From: Xiphias gladius
Lineage: Eukaryota > Chordata > Actinopteri > Istiophoriformes > Xiphiidae
Assembly: GCF_016859285.1 (NCBI RefSeq)
Contig: NC_053416.1
Coordinates: forward strand, 18,356,210-18,420,209
Direction of reading: 5' to 3'
DNA: 64,000 nt
Below the pieces are notes generated by a model. That model was not told the origin of the DNA and made no database searches. It saw only the letters and a program-made list of their open reading frames with translations. A program made the position numbers and the translations under genes. Of this stretch, positions 1 to 12,175 are shown piece after piece. The first letter of the stretch is position 1, and each line of letters starts with the position of its first letter.

Positions 1-2510
1 TTAACCCACCCTGCGTTGCTCATCTTCTCATTTGGCTGGTGGTGACTTATTTTGTCCATGACTGAAGTGAATCCTGACAAGATCAAGGTCCCCTGTTTTT
101 ACCTAGTCAGTTTATTGCATGTAAAGAGCAGGATTCCCTCATTCTGTATAATCCTATGAAGTATAGTTAAAAAATTATTTTTGGCAACTAGCACCAATAT
201 AAGATAACCTAATACATACTAATTTACATCTTCAAGTCATAGGTTAGTTTCATCACGAGGGTAAACATTTGAACATGAAAGACACATGGCCTGCTGTAAC
301 CTGAAACCCTGCATGCAAAAATTGTATTTTTGTTTTGTTCAGAACCAGTCAGTGTTCTATAGGCCAAATGCATGGTTTCGTGCTTCAGCACAAATGATGA
401 AAAGTTTTCCATAGAAATCTTTAGGCTACTAATCCCTACTGATAATAAAAAAAAGCAAGAAATTAACCTCTGTCTTTTTAAACGTTTAATGTTTCATCTC
501 TCTTATTGCTGGGCAAGAAATCCCAACATATGTTCTTCTAAGCCCCCAAATTTTTTACTTTATTATTATTATTCCACTCATTTTTTTGTCACCCGACTCG
601 TCCCACACCGTTTGTCATAGAATCGCCATTCAAACATTAAAATGTGCGGCTCAATCAGGAGGTGATGGGAATTACTTTTCTCAGCGACATGCAATATGTC
701 TCATTTCCAAAATATTCAACATTTTTTCAGCAATTTTTCCCATAGAAATGACTGGACGGGATGTTCAGAGGCTGAGAGTGGGTGACATTACAGATAGGGT
801 GGGAGAAGGTGTTAAGTTGTTCTAAAAAATTTCTTTTTAACTCGTCCTAAGGGCCACAAATTTCACTCTTCACATATCATTTTTTTTTCCAGACTCTGCG
901 ATTTGTCTTCTTTCACACAATGCAACTATCTAAGCAAACAGACTTGCCCATTTTTTGCTCCATGAGTGTCTGAGTGACAGGAGTACCATCCAACTGCCTC
1001 ATAGACTGCAACACAAATTAAGAACAGGATTTCCAGAGAAAAGCAGAAACAACCCCCCTTTTTTTAAACTCGCTGTATCTTCCACATTTGTGACAGCACA
1101 AAACATAATAATTTACGTCACTGCATTCAGCAGAGTCCCCATTCTCGCAATATACAAATTTAGGTGACAGGAGTTACAGTCTTTGACTGGTAAGCCAGAA
1201 TTTAAGAGGTCTCTCTCAGCAGAATCCATGTCTCACCCAGTAGAAATTAAGAAGATTAGACTACTTCTCTGATGTCTGTTGTGTTTGTCTAACATTTGAC
1301 TCAGCCCTTTTTCACTTCAGATAACTTAACCTACTCCTTCATACGACTTTATGCTTCAGCCTTTTTTTTTAGCAGCCAGCAACGCAGTTTAGTGTCAGCT
1401 TCCAGCAATCCCATTGCAGTTTCTTCAGAAATGATCTAGTTTATTTGTGTTTTTGTTCTTTTCTTTTTTTTTTGCCTAGCAACTGGTTCTGATTGGACAA
1501 AATGTGATAGTTATGTTCATTGCAATGAATAGGCTAGATATTCTTTCCTCCACCACGTATGTAAATGGAGGGTAACAAAACATTCACTATTGTAGATAAT
1601 ATATATTACAGGGCTGTTGTAACAGCATGAGTTATATGGTACAGTTCATTTTAGTTCATAATCAAGAGTATAGTGTTACTAATAATATTATTACTGGTAT
1701 AGCTCCAAAGAAAATATTTGCAAGAAATACAAAAAAAAAAAAGAAATGTCTTTAATGTCACTTAAATTTGTTGTAGTTTCTCAGTCACTAGTGTGCAATG
1801 AACATAATGATTCCATGATCATTTCTTATTTTTCATTTATTTATTGCTGTATTTGGTTGCTCTGTTCTCTTCACTGGAAGTATTAGTGTTCCAAGATTAC
1901 TTCTTTGTAAAGGTCATTCCTTGCTACACCAGGTAGACTGGCCTCCAGAGTAGAAAACTCTCATAAATACAACTTGGTATTAATACAGATATCACCAACA
2001 CTGATGTTAATGTTGGTATTTGTAATGATCACACTGATACTGATTCAAATTTACTGATATTAGCAACGATTATACTGATGTTAACATCGTTGTTAGACGC
2101 TGTTGGAGACTCTGTTGGTAGTTCTTAAAAATTGGTTTAGCTGATATTGTGTTTATGAGTTTCATATTCATAAAATTGTTGTTAAATCAAATGACCAGAA
2201 ACTAATATCTGTACTGTGCTATACTGTGTAGTTACTGGGTCAAATCATTATTAATCATTATAATTCTGATATTTGGAGGTGAAAGGTCACAATGCACACA
2301 CTCTAGAACAATGTTTGGTTATCAGTTTGGGCTCATCAGCTAATTTCTTCCCCGTAGTGGGTTAATCTTGCCGTACAGTTCTGAAATGGTTTCTTGCTGC
2401 AAAACGGCTGTGTCCAAAAGTTGTACAGTGTCAGGCCAAAATGAAACACTTTACAAAGAAGTAATCTTGGAAGAAAAAAATGATCTCTACACCTTTGACA
2501 GCTTTGACAT
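1..2510. other. AT-rich intergenic DNA, no gene recognised
   Basis: I found no open frame with splice sites or a recognisable protein family on either strand. The sequence is AT-rich with short homopolymer runs. It lies downstream of the minus-strand ependymin gene and may include the flank of a gene outside the window. Confidence 0.5.
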
Positions 2511-2516
2511 TTTATT
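2511..2516 (-). terminator. candidate poly(A) signal of ependymin
   Basis: TTTATT on the plus strand reads AATAAA on the minus strand, about 310 nt after the ependymin stop codon. The assignment is inferred from position only. Confidence 0.45.
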
Positions 2517-2824
2517 GTTCCATTAATCATATCTTACAGGTTTTGTAAGCAGTACCGACTTGAAAAGCCACCAACTGTTAGTAATTATGACTACTTCTAT
2601 AATCCATGTCATATTTCTTTCCTTTATATCAAAATGTATGTATACAGTATGATCCATTCAAAGCCATATCTTCATAGGGGAGTGGAAGTTGTGATGGAAA
2701 CAGATGTGATGCAGTGCAGTGTCACACGAAAAACTCGAGTCACACATGAAAGGAGAGAGAAGTCTAAAGTTCTGGCAGGCCACACTTGGATAGGGGTTTG
2801 ATTTTTCTGCTGGTGAGGCTTCAT

Positions 2825-4108
2825 CTACATGAAACTATTGAGGAAACTGTTTACTGTCCCTTCAGGTGTCTCTTCCACAGGCTGTCCCTGACAAAAGGTA
2901 GGCACCACGAGGAGATCAGGATCCTTGATCTCGATTTCAATGTCAGAGTGGCTGTGAGAGAGGGACACAAAAATTACAAGGAGATTTTTCTAGGATATTC
3001 ATTATAACCTCTGCAGCCAGTAGAAAGTAGGAAGTTGCATAAACATCCCTAGAGTGTTAACTGCCAAGTGTTGAAAAAAAAACAAAAAAAAACCCACCAA
3101 CCTGATTAAGAAGGATGTGGGCTCACTGAAGTACAATACGCTCAAAGGCAAACATCCCATAGTTACAGACATAGAGTATTGGCCTGAAAACAGAAAAACA
3201 AAACATTCAAGTCATGATAAATGTCAACGTACACTTCACAACTCTGTCACAGAAAAGGCCCATGTATTATTTTACAGCATCTCTCCCACCTTTCATGTCT
3301 GACATTGATCCTGTCCATACATTGACTTTTAATCCCTCCCCTTCAATGGATGGATTCCCAACGTTCAGCGTAGCCAAAAACCTGGCATCATCGGGGATAG
3401 CTAGAGGATGCATGGTGCATTGCAATGCTTTTTTCTCACAGCTCTGGTTTTTGCTGTCAATCTCATAGAATATCCCCTGCCAGACGTAGACACGGATTTA
3501 AATGTCAAGGCGCAAAACAGTTTCAAGTGAATTGCGAAATGTACTTCAGCTAGAAATCAGTTACCTCTTCAAAAAACATCAGTAGATCCAAACCCATGGA
3601 GCTGTTTAAGGGGTGGCTCTCGTTTGATCTGAACCGTAGTCTCTTGCCCATTGAATCGTAAGTGAATGCACCAGATGCCTTTACTTCACCCTTCATGGTA
3701 ATCTGGCGTCATTCAACAACATACAATCAGAAAGAAAGAGAGAGGCTTTAATGCTGTATTTCCAGCTCCTGTCCTGGTGCTATAAAAGGGCCAAAAAATG
3801 GTGACAAAATTGAAAAAAACTTACCACAGCCATGGATCCTGTCATATTGGGTGAATCTGAAACACAACAGCCAGTCAGAGGGTTCATTTGACACATTTTT
3901 AATGTAAGCTATGTAGTTTTGTTTAATATTGACTCAAATAGGAAATCTTGCAATCGTGGCAGCTACCAAACACATGGGCAACTCAAATCAAATAATAATA
4001 ATAAAAAAAGTGATGGGACTACAAATTCTTACGACAAGGCTGATGGTGCTCGGCATGGGCGGTCGCAGTCATGCACACGAAGACGAAGAGCGTAACAGCT
4101 GCGTACAT
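2825..4108 (-). CDS. epd: ependymin, secreted brain glycoprotein
   Basis: Six exons on the minus strand: 4108-4033, 3856-3825, 3702-3565, 3476-3290, 3183-3102 and 2951-2825. They join in one frame with GT-AG introns to give 213 aa, close to the usual ependymin length. The start MYAAVTLFVFVCMTATAHA is a signal peptide. Ependymin landmarks follow in order: CHSPNMTGSM, KGEVKASGAFTYDS, IFYEIDSKNQSC, ALQCTMHPL and VTMGCLP, with a terminal FC segment. Four N-glycosylation sequons are visible (NMT, NES, NSS, NQS), as are the spaced cysteines of the fold. Family knowledge: ependymins are secreted, calcium- and lipid-binding glycoproteins, abundant in teleost meninges and cerebrospinal fluid and linked to memory consolidation and nerve regeneration. 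Which paralogue this is cannot be told without a tree. A TATA box sits about 90 nt upstream of the ATG. No lesion is seen. Confidence 0.93.
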
Positions 4109-4198
4109 TTTCCTGGTCCAGGGGAGTCACAAAACAATGTTCGAGATGGCAAAAAACAACCCTAAGCTCATCTAGCTTTCAGTTAAGTTATTGCTGCT

Positions 4199-4204
4199 TT
4201 TATA
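4199..4204 (-). promoter_or_regulatory. TATA box of ependymin
   Basis: TTTATA on plus reads TATAAA on minus, inside GGCTCTATAAAAG. It lies 91 nt upstream of the ATG, which predicts a transcription start near 4170 and a short 5' UTR of about 60 nt in the same exon as the start codon. Confidence 0.65.
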
Positions 4205-5733
4205 GAGCCACGGTTTGGGGCGGTCAAGGCGCATTACGTAAAAAGGCCTTAACAACTGCCCCCTAGACTTCAAACATCAAGCTGTCTAAACAAATTAGTC
4301 CCTGTCCCGGCGGGTGGTGACCCAGTAAAAGGATTTTTCTGTCCCTCTTTTCTTTTGTGATTGTGCAGCTGTCTTCGGTTGTTTTCGTGCAATGTTTATC
4401 TCATAATTTCGAAAGCATCTTTCAGGGTGTTACATGTAATGCAACTCGCACGTGAGGGAAATAGAGCTATCTCTCAATAACAATTTTTGGCTTTATTTAA
4501 CTTATATAAACATTATATTAATACTTATATTTAACTTTATATGTAACGGTTTCCCATTTACACTGATGACTGTTCAGAGTCATGTTGGCCTATAGCTACG
4601 TTTGAAAATAGTTTGGCCAGACACTGATGCAGCCTGTGTCTCTCAGAAACTGAAGCCTTTCTTCGAACGGTGACTCTTCCCGTACCACATAGGTTACAAA
4701 GATACACACTCCTTAGTTAGTTGTTGCTGGCAAGCCAAGGGAACATGCAGAATGTCTGCAGATGCCTAACAACGATTTTAATTTATGAGATTTCAATTTC
4801 AGGATGAAGCTTTAATGTCATTTAATCTAATGTTCCTTTTGTCAGAATTCGTTTTTTTCAGGAGTGGAGTCTAAATAAATGGCACCCCTAAGCTTTAGAG
4901 AGGACAGTTCCTGGCCTCCGTACAACTTGTGATCTCATGTGCTCCTGTCTTCTTTACAATTCGACAGTATACAACGCTTTTTGAGAACAAAGTGAATACC
5001 ACGGGAAAAAGTTTTACCATCTGTCAACTGATTCCATAAAGTGCTTTTATTTGCTACAAAGAGAACTTACTACAGAACTGTAGGACCCTTAGGTAAATAA
5101 ATATGTAGCAGACATCCCTGTATTATCTCTAAAATAAAGTTAATCTTAGCGATGCACTTGGCATTTGGACATCAACGGAGAAAGCACTGTGTCATGTGGA
5201 CTAAATATTATTACCAGCAACTATGCAAAATGGCATCCAAAGATTAAATCTTATATGCTGAACAGGATTCCTAAGAAAGAAAGAAAGAAAGACAAGACAG
5301 ACAACAGACAAGACAAGACATATATAATGAAGCAAGACAGCCAGGTTTATGGATAATGTCTCAAAATGTTATAGAGATATAACAGATTTTAACATCCCCC
5401 ACTCTGAGGCCGTATAGCAGACTGAAGAGTCTTGGTCCGAAGTGGCCCCCCAAAACAACCTTACCCTTTCTTTTATAAAAGCGATCCAAACTAAATAGAA
5501 AGCCTGGGGTGTTTATACCAGGGCAACTGCATGAGCCAGGAATGTGTTGTTGTCACAACTCAACTTTGTTGAGCTGTCTTCTTTTGTTCTTCTGCACAAC
5601 AAATTGTCCCTGTTGTGTCAGTGCTAACAACTCAGTGAACAGCAGTAACTTGTTTATTTCACGTGTCCTGCATCTCTGTTTGCCTGCCATGACCTCTGAT
5701 GTTTTCACAGTCTATAGCTTATACTATATGATC
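4205..5733. other. intergenic, upstream of ependymin
   Basis: Probably contains the ependymin promoter at its left end. I see no coding exon. A short AAAG/ACAAG-rich stretch lies at 5270-5345. Confidence 0.4.
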
Positions 5734-5749
5734 ATATATATATATATAT

Positions 5750-5807
<58 letters not shown>
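5734..5807. repeat. (AT)n microsatellite
   Basis: Alternating AT with a single short interruption (TC near 5752) over about 74 bp. Such tracts are prone to length change and to cruciform extrusion. No gene overlaps it. Confidence 0.95.
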
Positions 5808-5808
<1 letters not shown>

Positions 5809-6472
5809 CCTAAATATTGGTACTTTTTTAGGCAGTATAGTTACAGTATAGTCCTATATATGAAAATGCCTAAATGACTCAGAACCATTTTTGTTATAAA
5901 CACCTGATTCACATGATAGTTCATTTATAATAAGTTGAATATATATGAGAACTGCATTTCAGTATAGCAGTAAATACTGATAATTGAAGAAGTCACAAAA
6001 TAGGAAGGAAAAGCATAACAAAACTAAAAGGGGTTGCCTGAAACCACAAATGAATGAGACTGAAAATAGACAGAGTAAATTCTGCATGTCATAAGGGAAA
6101 TTTAACATTACTGTATAAGGAGAGTTTTGGGGGGGAGGAGGTTATGAAAATGAGGGAAGCCCTTCTGTTTATGCTCCTCTTTCCCTTCTACTGGCCACAT
6201 GATGCCAGTTGAAGTGGAGCTCAGCATTTTCTCTTTCTGTGAGCAAGTTGGCTTTTTTATGAACTGGGATTCACACACTGACCCACAGTTTATTATCTCA
6301 TATCTCTTTGTATAAGTTCTTATTTTCTCATGTAAAGCACAGTAAGTATGGAAGTAGGTTTTTAAAATATAGCACTTTTGGGCATTTAATCATCATATTA
6401 CTAGCCAAAACATTATTAGTTAGCAAGTACTTATGCTGTCCTTATTCAGGAAGTCTCATTAAGATCGAGACC

Positions 6473-7345
6473 TTTTTTTTTTTTTTTTAAACAACTAAGG
6501 TCAGAAAACAACATTACAACAAGACAATCCATTCACACAAAGCAGTAAGCACGCGCACAGACACAAATATCATCAAAAATACCAGTACAACTTCAATGTC
6601 TCTCACTGCAATTCTGCATAGTAATGGAAACCAATCTTTCCCCATTTCAGAGTTGGAATGAGGAACTTTTCAAGCCAACCTCTCCTGTGATTTGGTATCA
6701 TGTTTGTCCATTGTCCACTCAATGTCAAACAATTTAACAAATGTTGTTCCAACTTCATATAACTCACCATAGTAAATCGAATAGCAGTGAGGTGAAAGGT
6801 GCTCTGTGGTTTAAGGATAGTGCCAGCATTTTGAGCATATAGGATATCTCCATAATCCCATGTAGATAGACTATAGTGGATATAGTGGATTGTATAGTGG
6901 ATTGTTTTTTTCTGTTATTAAAGGAGAATCAAGCTCTATTATGGTGTAAGAAACCAATCTCAATTTTTAGTGAGGTGTTCAATGTGAATTTAGCATGAAA
7001 ATTTCCTATCTAATCAAATTCCTAAATCTGTATTAAGTAGATCTGTATTAGATTAAATTTCTCTTGTAAAATACATACGTGTTGTCTTTTTTGGAATTTA
7101 TAAAAAACCTTAAATTAGTGAAAAATGTCTGTAGGTCATCAGAAGCAGACTATAACCTGGAGAAAGCCTGGTTTGCAGCAGTACACAAGATATTTCCATA
7201 AGCATAAAAATAGACGTTGCAATGTTCAGTTGGAAAATGAATATTAGTAAGTAACAGGGGACCCTGATATTGATCCTTGTGGGACACCTTTCTCAACCAT
7301 CTGGGGACTTGATTTGAAGCCAGTGGCAACAACAGTCTGACCTTT
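6473..7345 (-). mobile_element. decayed, 5'-truncated LINE with poly(A) tail
   Basis: On the minus strand, 7332-7150 reads like the centre of a non-LTR reverse transcriptase: a degraded GVPQGSILGPLLF box (VSHKDQYQGPLLL), then FYAYGNILC where FYADDTILY is expected. About 117 codons further on, at 6857-6837, DYGDILY followed by an A..TLK..S pattern matches the region C-terminal to the RT in teleost LINEs. The frame then decays, and the element ends in a 16-nt poly(A) (T16 on plus, 6473-6488), the expected 3' end of a reverse-transcribed copy. The YADD catalytic site is destroyed and several stops interrupt the frame, so it is dead. The clade (L2/CR1/Rex-like) is uncertain, and the 5' limit is approximate. 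Confidence 0.62.
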
Positions 7346-10300
7346 ACCAGAAAGATACAATTTGAATAATCAAATTAATAAAAACAATTTCACATTATTC
7401 TGATGTTCTCACTCCCAACCCAATTTTCTGTCTTCAAAAAATCTTTATTGCTATGCTGTATATTTTCTTTTTTAAATTAATTTATATATTTTTCCTTTCC
7501 ATGTATACTTTGAAAAAAAAAAAAATCTTAATAACAATATCACAATAAAGCTATAATGTCTCAACCTTTTAATATACAGTCTATGGACTAAACAATTGCA
7601 GTTAAATCTTCGCTCACGAATACAGTACAAATAAAGTCAAAAACATGACCTAACCCATGTAGCCTTGCTATGCTGTCATGAAAAGCTAGGTAGGTGCAGT
7701 CTTGGCATCTTTTCTAACCTTCAGAACTGACCTAATATAGCAGTCCCTCACCCATTCAATAGTTCATCAGTTTAGAGAGAATCTGATGTTAGTCATGGAA
7801 AAGAAATGTCTTAAAATTCTAATAAATATTTAAAGTGATTTAAAATGATTTAAGCGAATAAATACTAACTTACAAGCAGGTCCTGCACTTATATATGGCA
7901 TGCAGTTGCTCTTTTACAGCAAGTTAAAAAGAAACTTAATGTAAACACTTTAAATATGTAATGACACTTTGGGGCAATACATTTTTACTAATTGATCTTA
8001 TGTAAACTAGAATACTGTACCAATGACAACACTATAAGGAAAAAGTAAGATTTGATGTAGGTTAATTGAATGCATTTGGTCATAAAAGTGAGCTTTGAAC
8101 CCTCATGAACATTTACAGCAACACTGACAACCTATTTCTTCAGCTGTGTGCAAGTACAGTACAAGAAAATTGTCTAGACTTTCCTGCAGTCAAACAAAAA
8201 CCCGGAGACACTGCTATGCCAAAGTGAAACTTCCACACCACATAGAGGTACGTTGAAACCACCGAAATGGGCGTACTGAGAAAGAAAAAAAAAGCCCTGA
8301 TCTTGTCCACTGAGACCAGGGGCTGAATGGTAACGTACATTAAACTAACGTTGTTGTGATTGGCCAGTGTGCCCAGACCCGGAAAAGGCACGCAGCACGG
8401 CCTGTGCGCCATGAAAGGAAAAAAAGATCTCATCTTTCCTCTGTCGCTTTGCCAAAGACACACTGTAATGTTTCTTGACACCACAATGAGATATGTGTAG
8501 TTTGTTTCACCTGGTATATTCAGAGAAATAACCCCACCCTTTTTGCACCCTGATTTAACACCCTAGATTTAAGTGTTACCATTGATTTCTCTTTTTCACT
8601 TTTGCTGTTGTTGACGTTTAAAAAAAAAACAAGACTTTTCACTGACAGTGTTTTTATTATGATGTTGCTTGTTTTATTCAGGCATGTGCTCATAGAAATG
8701 TATATTTAATATACATGCATATTTTTAAAAGTATATTTAGCCCCTTTTTAAGAAAAATTCATGTTTAGGTCGTTATTCTGACAGTGTCCCATCGGGTTAT
8801 TTTAACAGTCAGTGTGGTCAGTGACACAGGTCAATGCCCTGTGCTCTGTGGGCTCAGTCGGGGTGAGTAGGTGTGAGTGTGAGAAGAACCTGCCCAGGGT
8901 TCGCTGGGATTTTCTTAAATCTATGACATATAAATGTTGAAAACTGAATGAAGCAGAATACCAGGGTATGCAAAAGGTGTTCCTCAGTCCTCTCATTGAT
9001 TAATGTAGCACTGTTAAAGGAGATTTTACAGATCAGCTGCCCTGTATTTTGTACACTAAACAAACTACCACCGGACAAATAGACAAACTGTAAATAGTCT
9101 TTACAGGCACGGTATATACAGTATTTCAAAAGAAATTTCTTCTGAGTTCACCAATCAATCAATACATGAAAGCCTTAATCATCGCAGAATTTTGTTCAAT
9201 TTTCAACATGATGACAGAATATCCCCCAGTTGTCATTCCATCGAATGTTGGGTGACTTCCTATTTTTGTAGGCATTGGATTTATCTTTGGTTGGGAATTT
9301 ACCTCCAAAGATTTATCAACCCTTTCATGGTTGCATAATTTTCTGGAAGAAAGAGCTTTTCTCTCAAACATAAGGAAAAGAAGAAATATATACTTTCAAT
9401 AGCACTTTCAATTATAATAACAAAAGTACTTGTCTGCAAGATCCGATTTAATAAAAAAAAAAAAACAGGCAGAGCCCATATGGAAATCTAGAGTCAAATG
9501 TACTGTAAATGGCATGGAGTTGGTATAAGGTTTTTCATGATTTCCTTAATAATGATGACTTTACATGGCAGCAGTGATAAGGAAATGGCCTCAGTAGATT
9601 CTAGTAATCAGCCTCAGCTTCAGTTTGCTCCAAACTCAGAGAAACACATCTCTTACACATAATAATAACGATACTAGTAATAATAATCATCATCGCAGCA
9701 CAGCACAGGCAGGCCATGAAAAACCAACAATAAAGAAAAGCAAACAGAATAACGTACAGTGGGGGTAAAATATTAGAAAAAAGTTCCAGTGGAATAATAT
9801 AAAAGAAATAAAAACATTCCGACAGAACCAGGATAAGGGCTCCATTAAATGTGTCTCCAGTTTTTCTCCAGGCTAATACAATGATCTGGTAGAATAAAAG
9901 AGATGTGAATGGAGAGAGTAAAATATGGTGGAATACAAAACTTAATTTAAAAAAGTGTATATCATTAAAAAGTCACTGCCTTGAATTCTAGAATTACTTT
10001 GAGTGCGTCATTCTTCAAACTAGAAGAATCAGTATGTGTTGTCAGGAAATATTTTATTTCCTTCCATTTTTCATTTGTCATAGCAAAAACAGTATTAAAT
10101 TAATGTTATGTTATGACCTGTTTACACTTGTGATGTCAAACTCTAGCAGAGTGTGTACCAATTTCCCCTGCTACTAGGAGCTATGATAAAAACACTTATT
10201 TCTAATAAAGACACTCAATGATGATGCCAATCAGTACGACAGGGGCCTTTTTTTTGAGTATTTGTGTCCGGTTTTTTTCTTTTTTTTGTGAGATTCATCG

Positions 10301-11050
10301 CAACTGCTTCGACCGTTACTCATCTACATCATGAGACTCCTGGTTTATTCCCTTAAGATGTATAGTCAAGACTAAACTTAGCTGCCTCTTGAAAAAATAA
10401 GATTTCGGGCTTTTAACAGCCTGACATTTTCGCTGTCACAGTTAAATGACTAAGCGATGAAACTCTGCAGGAATAACACAGTTTAGTCATTTATTCATTC
10501 TTGTATTAACGGGGACAGTGCACATGAATACACATTGCTGTAAATTTACCAGAGAGCGTCACCCTTAAAAAGAATATAAAATTAAAGCAGTTATTAAACA
10601 GGATATAAGTGGGAAAAGCAATAATTAAAAAAGGATGTTATTTATAGTTCACACTGAAGAAGATTTTACACAGAGGTTCCAATTTGCTTTCTTTCCTCAT
10701 CTGTGTGTCTGTGTGACATTAAATATCCTATTAAAGAGGTGATGCACCTTGAATACACAGCCATACGCTGTACTTAAAGCCACAAGGACCTAATCACACA
10801 ATGTGAGAAGAAACTGTTTATTATATGAATGCAAAACATCACTTTGAATAATAGGTATTATAGACAAGGGCAACCTAAACATTCCATCAGTGCTCCTGAA
10901 AACACTCATTCCCCACATGCCAGTGGCGTTTTCTTTGTAGTTTGACTGAGATGTGCTAAAGAGAGTAAAACCTAATGCTATACTGGGTTTCTTACAGAAC
11001 TACTTCCTCACCGCTGCTTGAATCATATAGGTGACCACAAGATGCTGAAA
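7346..11050. other. intergenic DNA, no gene recognised
   Basis: No exon chain is found. The longest frame here (8484-8140, minus, 114 codons) has no codon pattern, splice context or similarity I recognise. A short purine-only (GA)n run lies at about 11064-11083, just upstream of the cytokine promoter. Confidence 0.4.
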
Positions 11051-11141
11051 CAGAGTGAGTAAGAGAGAGAGAGAGAGAGAGGGAGGGGGATTTAAAAACT
11101 CCAGATCCAGATCTGTCAGAAACCGAAAGAAAGGTCACAAA

Positions 11142-11149
11142 TATATAAA
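11142..11149 (+). promoter_or_regulatory. TATA box of the cytokine gene
   Basis: TATATAAA lies 67 nt upstream of a strong splice donor (CCAAG then GTAAGC at 11216). This predicts transcription start near 11170-11178 and a short first exon. Inducible cytokine genes commonly have TATA promoters, so the placement is plausible but inferred. Confidence 0.5.
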
Positions 11150-11172
11150 CAGTATGTGAGCTTCACTAAAAC

Positions 11173-11215
11173 ATGTGTGAATCTTGCTCAGAGTGGAGTC
11201 CACTGCTCCTCCAAG
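11173..11215 (+). other. probable untranslated first exon of the cytokine gene
   Basis: The segment runs from the predicted start site to the GTAAGC donor at 11216. The next exon begins at the acceptor TTTCAG ending at 12175, immediately before its ATG, so an upstream exon is required. An ATG at 11173 would read out of frame into exon 2, so this exon is best taken as 5' UTR, with transcription starting at or just after that ATG. Confidence 0.45.
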
Positions 11216-11321
11216 GTAAGCCCATCTACAAAATATTAATACTTTAGAGAAATATAGACATATAGAGTTATATGGTTTAAGTATTTGTAAGGGAATCATC
11301 TGAATTGAATAATTACTTTCT

Positions 11322-11384
11322 TCCTATCTTTCTATCTATATATCTATCTAATATCTATATCTATATCTATATCTATATCTAGAG

Positions 11385-11437
<53 letters not shown>

Positions 11438-11442
11438 TGTGT
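11322..11442. repeat. compound (TCTA)n/(CTATAT)n/(GT)n microsatellite
   Basis: Imperfect TATC and CTATAT units at 11322-11382 are followed by GT dinucleotides from 11386 to about 11442, with one GTTT interruption. It lies inside the first intron of the cytokine gene, about 110 bp after the donor, and is likely length-polymorphic. Confidence 0.93.
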
Positions 11443-12175
11443 AAATCAAACTTCAAGTAAAGGCTTGTCAAACTGCTGCAGTGTTTCTGTATGCTTGATG
11501 ACATCTATTATGCATAATCTGTTCAGTTCCAATAACTTTTGTGCTGTTTATTTGTGTAGAATTGAGTGAGCTTTTGGTATCAAGAATTGGGAAAGATCAT
11601 TAGAGAACACTGTCATGCTTTCAGCGAGTGAGAAACCTGTTGACTCATCAAGAAGCCTGTGTTGCAACAACATGTGATGCAATTGAGTAACAACGAAAAT
11701 AAAAAGCAAGATTTGCTTCTTTTTCCTACAGATTAATTAGACAGAACCAGGGAACTTGAAAGAAAAAAAAGACTTTAGACTTCTACTTCTGGTACTCAGG
11801 CACTTGCAGTAGACCAGCAGTGAGTGATTAGGTATGCTGGCAAAGTCTGCAATCTGTGGTCTGGTGATTAGGATTCAGGACTTTGCATAGACATTTCAGG
11901 GTGCAAGGTTAAAAACAAAAAGGAGACAATGGTATAAAAAAACATGTTTCCTTACACACTGACACCATTTAGAGGAATCACGACAATGCTGTTTCCATGA
12001 ATGTACAACCAGACCAAGTGTTACTGAATTACATAAGAAAGACAGAATGTATGGGCATGAGGTTTTCATTTACATTGTTGTACACATAAGTGATATATCT
12101 TAGCCAGTTTATACCTGAAAAACAGCACTGCAAATTGCTGTTTTGATTTAATGTAACAGCACGTGTTTGTTTCAG

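Noticed and set aside
8140-8484. 114-codon minus-strand open frame
   Set aside because: No splice sites, signal, domain or recognisable composition; flanking sequence is intergenic.
10480-10575. Possible short repeat around ACGGGGACAGTGCACATGAA
   Set aside because: It resembles a phrase common in fish interspersed repeats, but it is too short and lacks ends, so it is not annotated.
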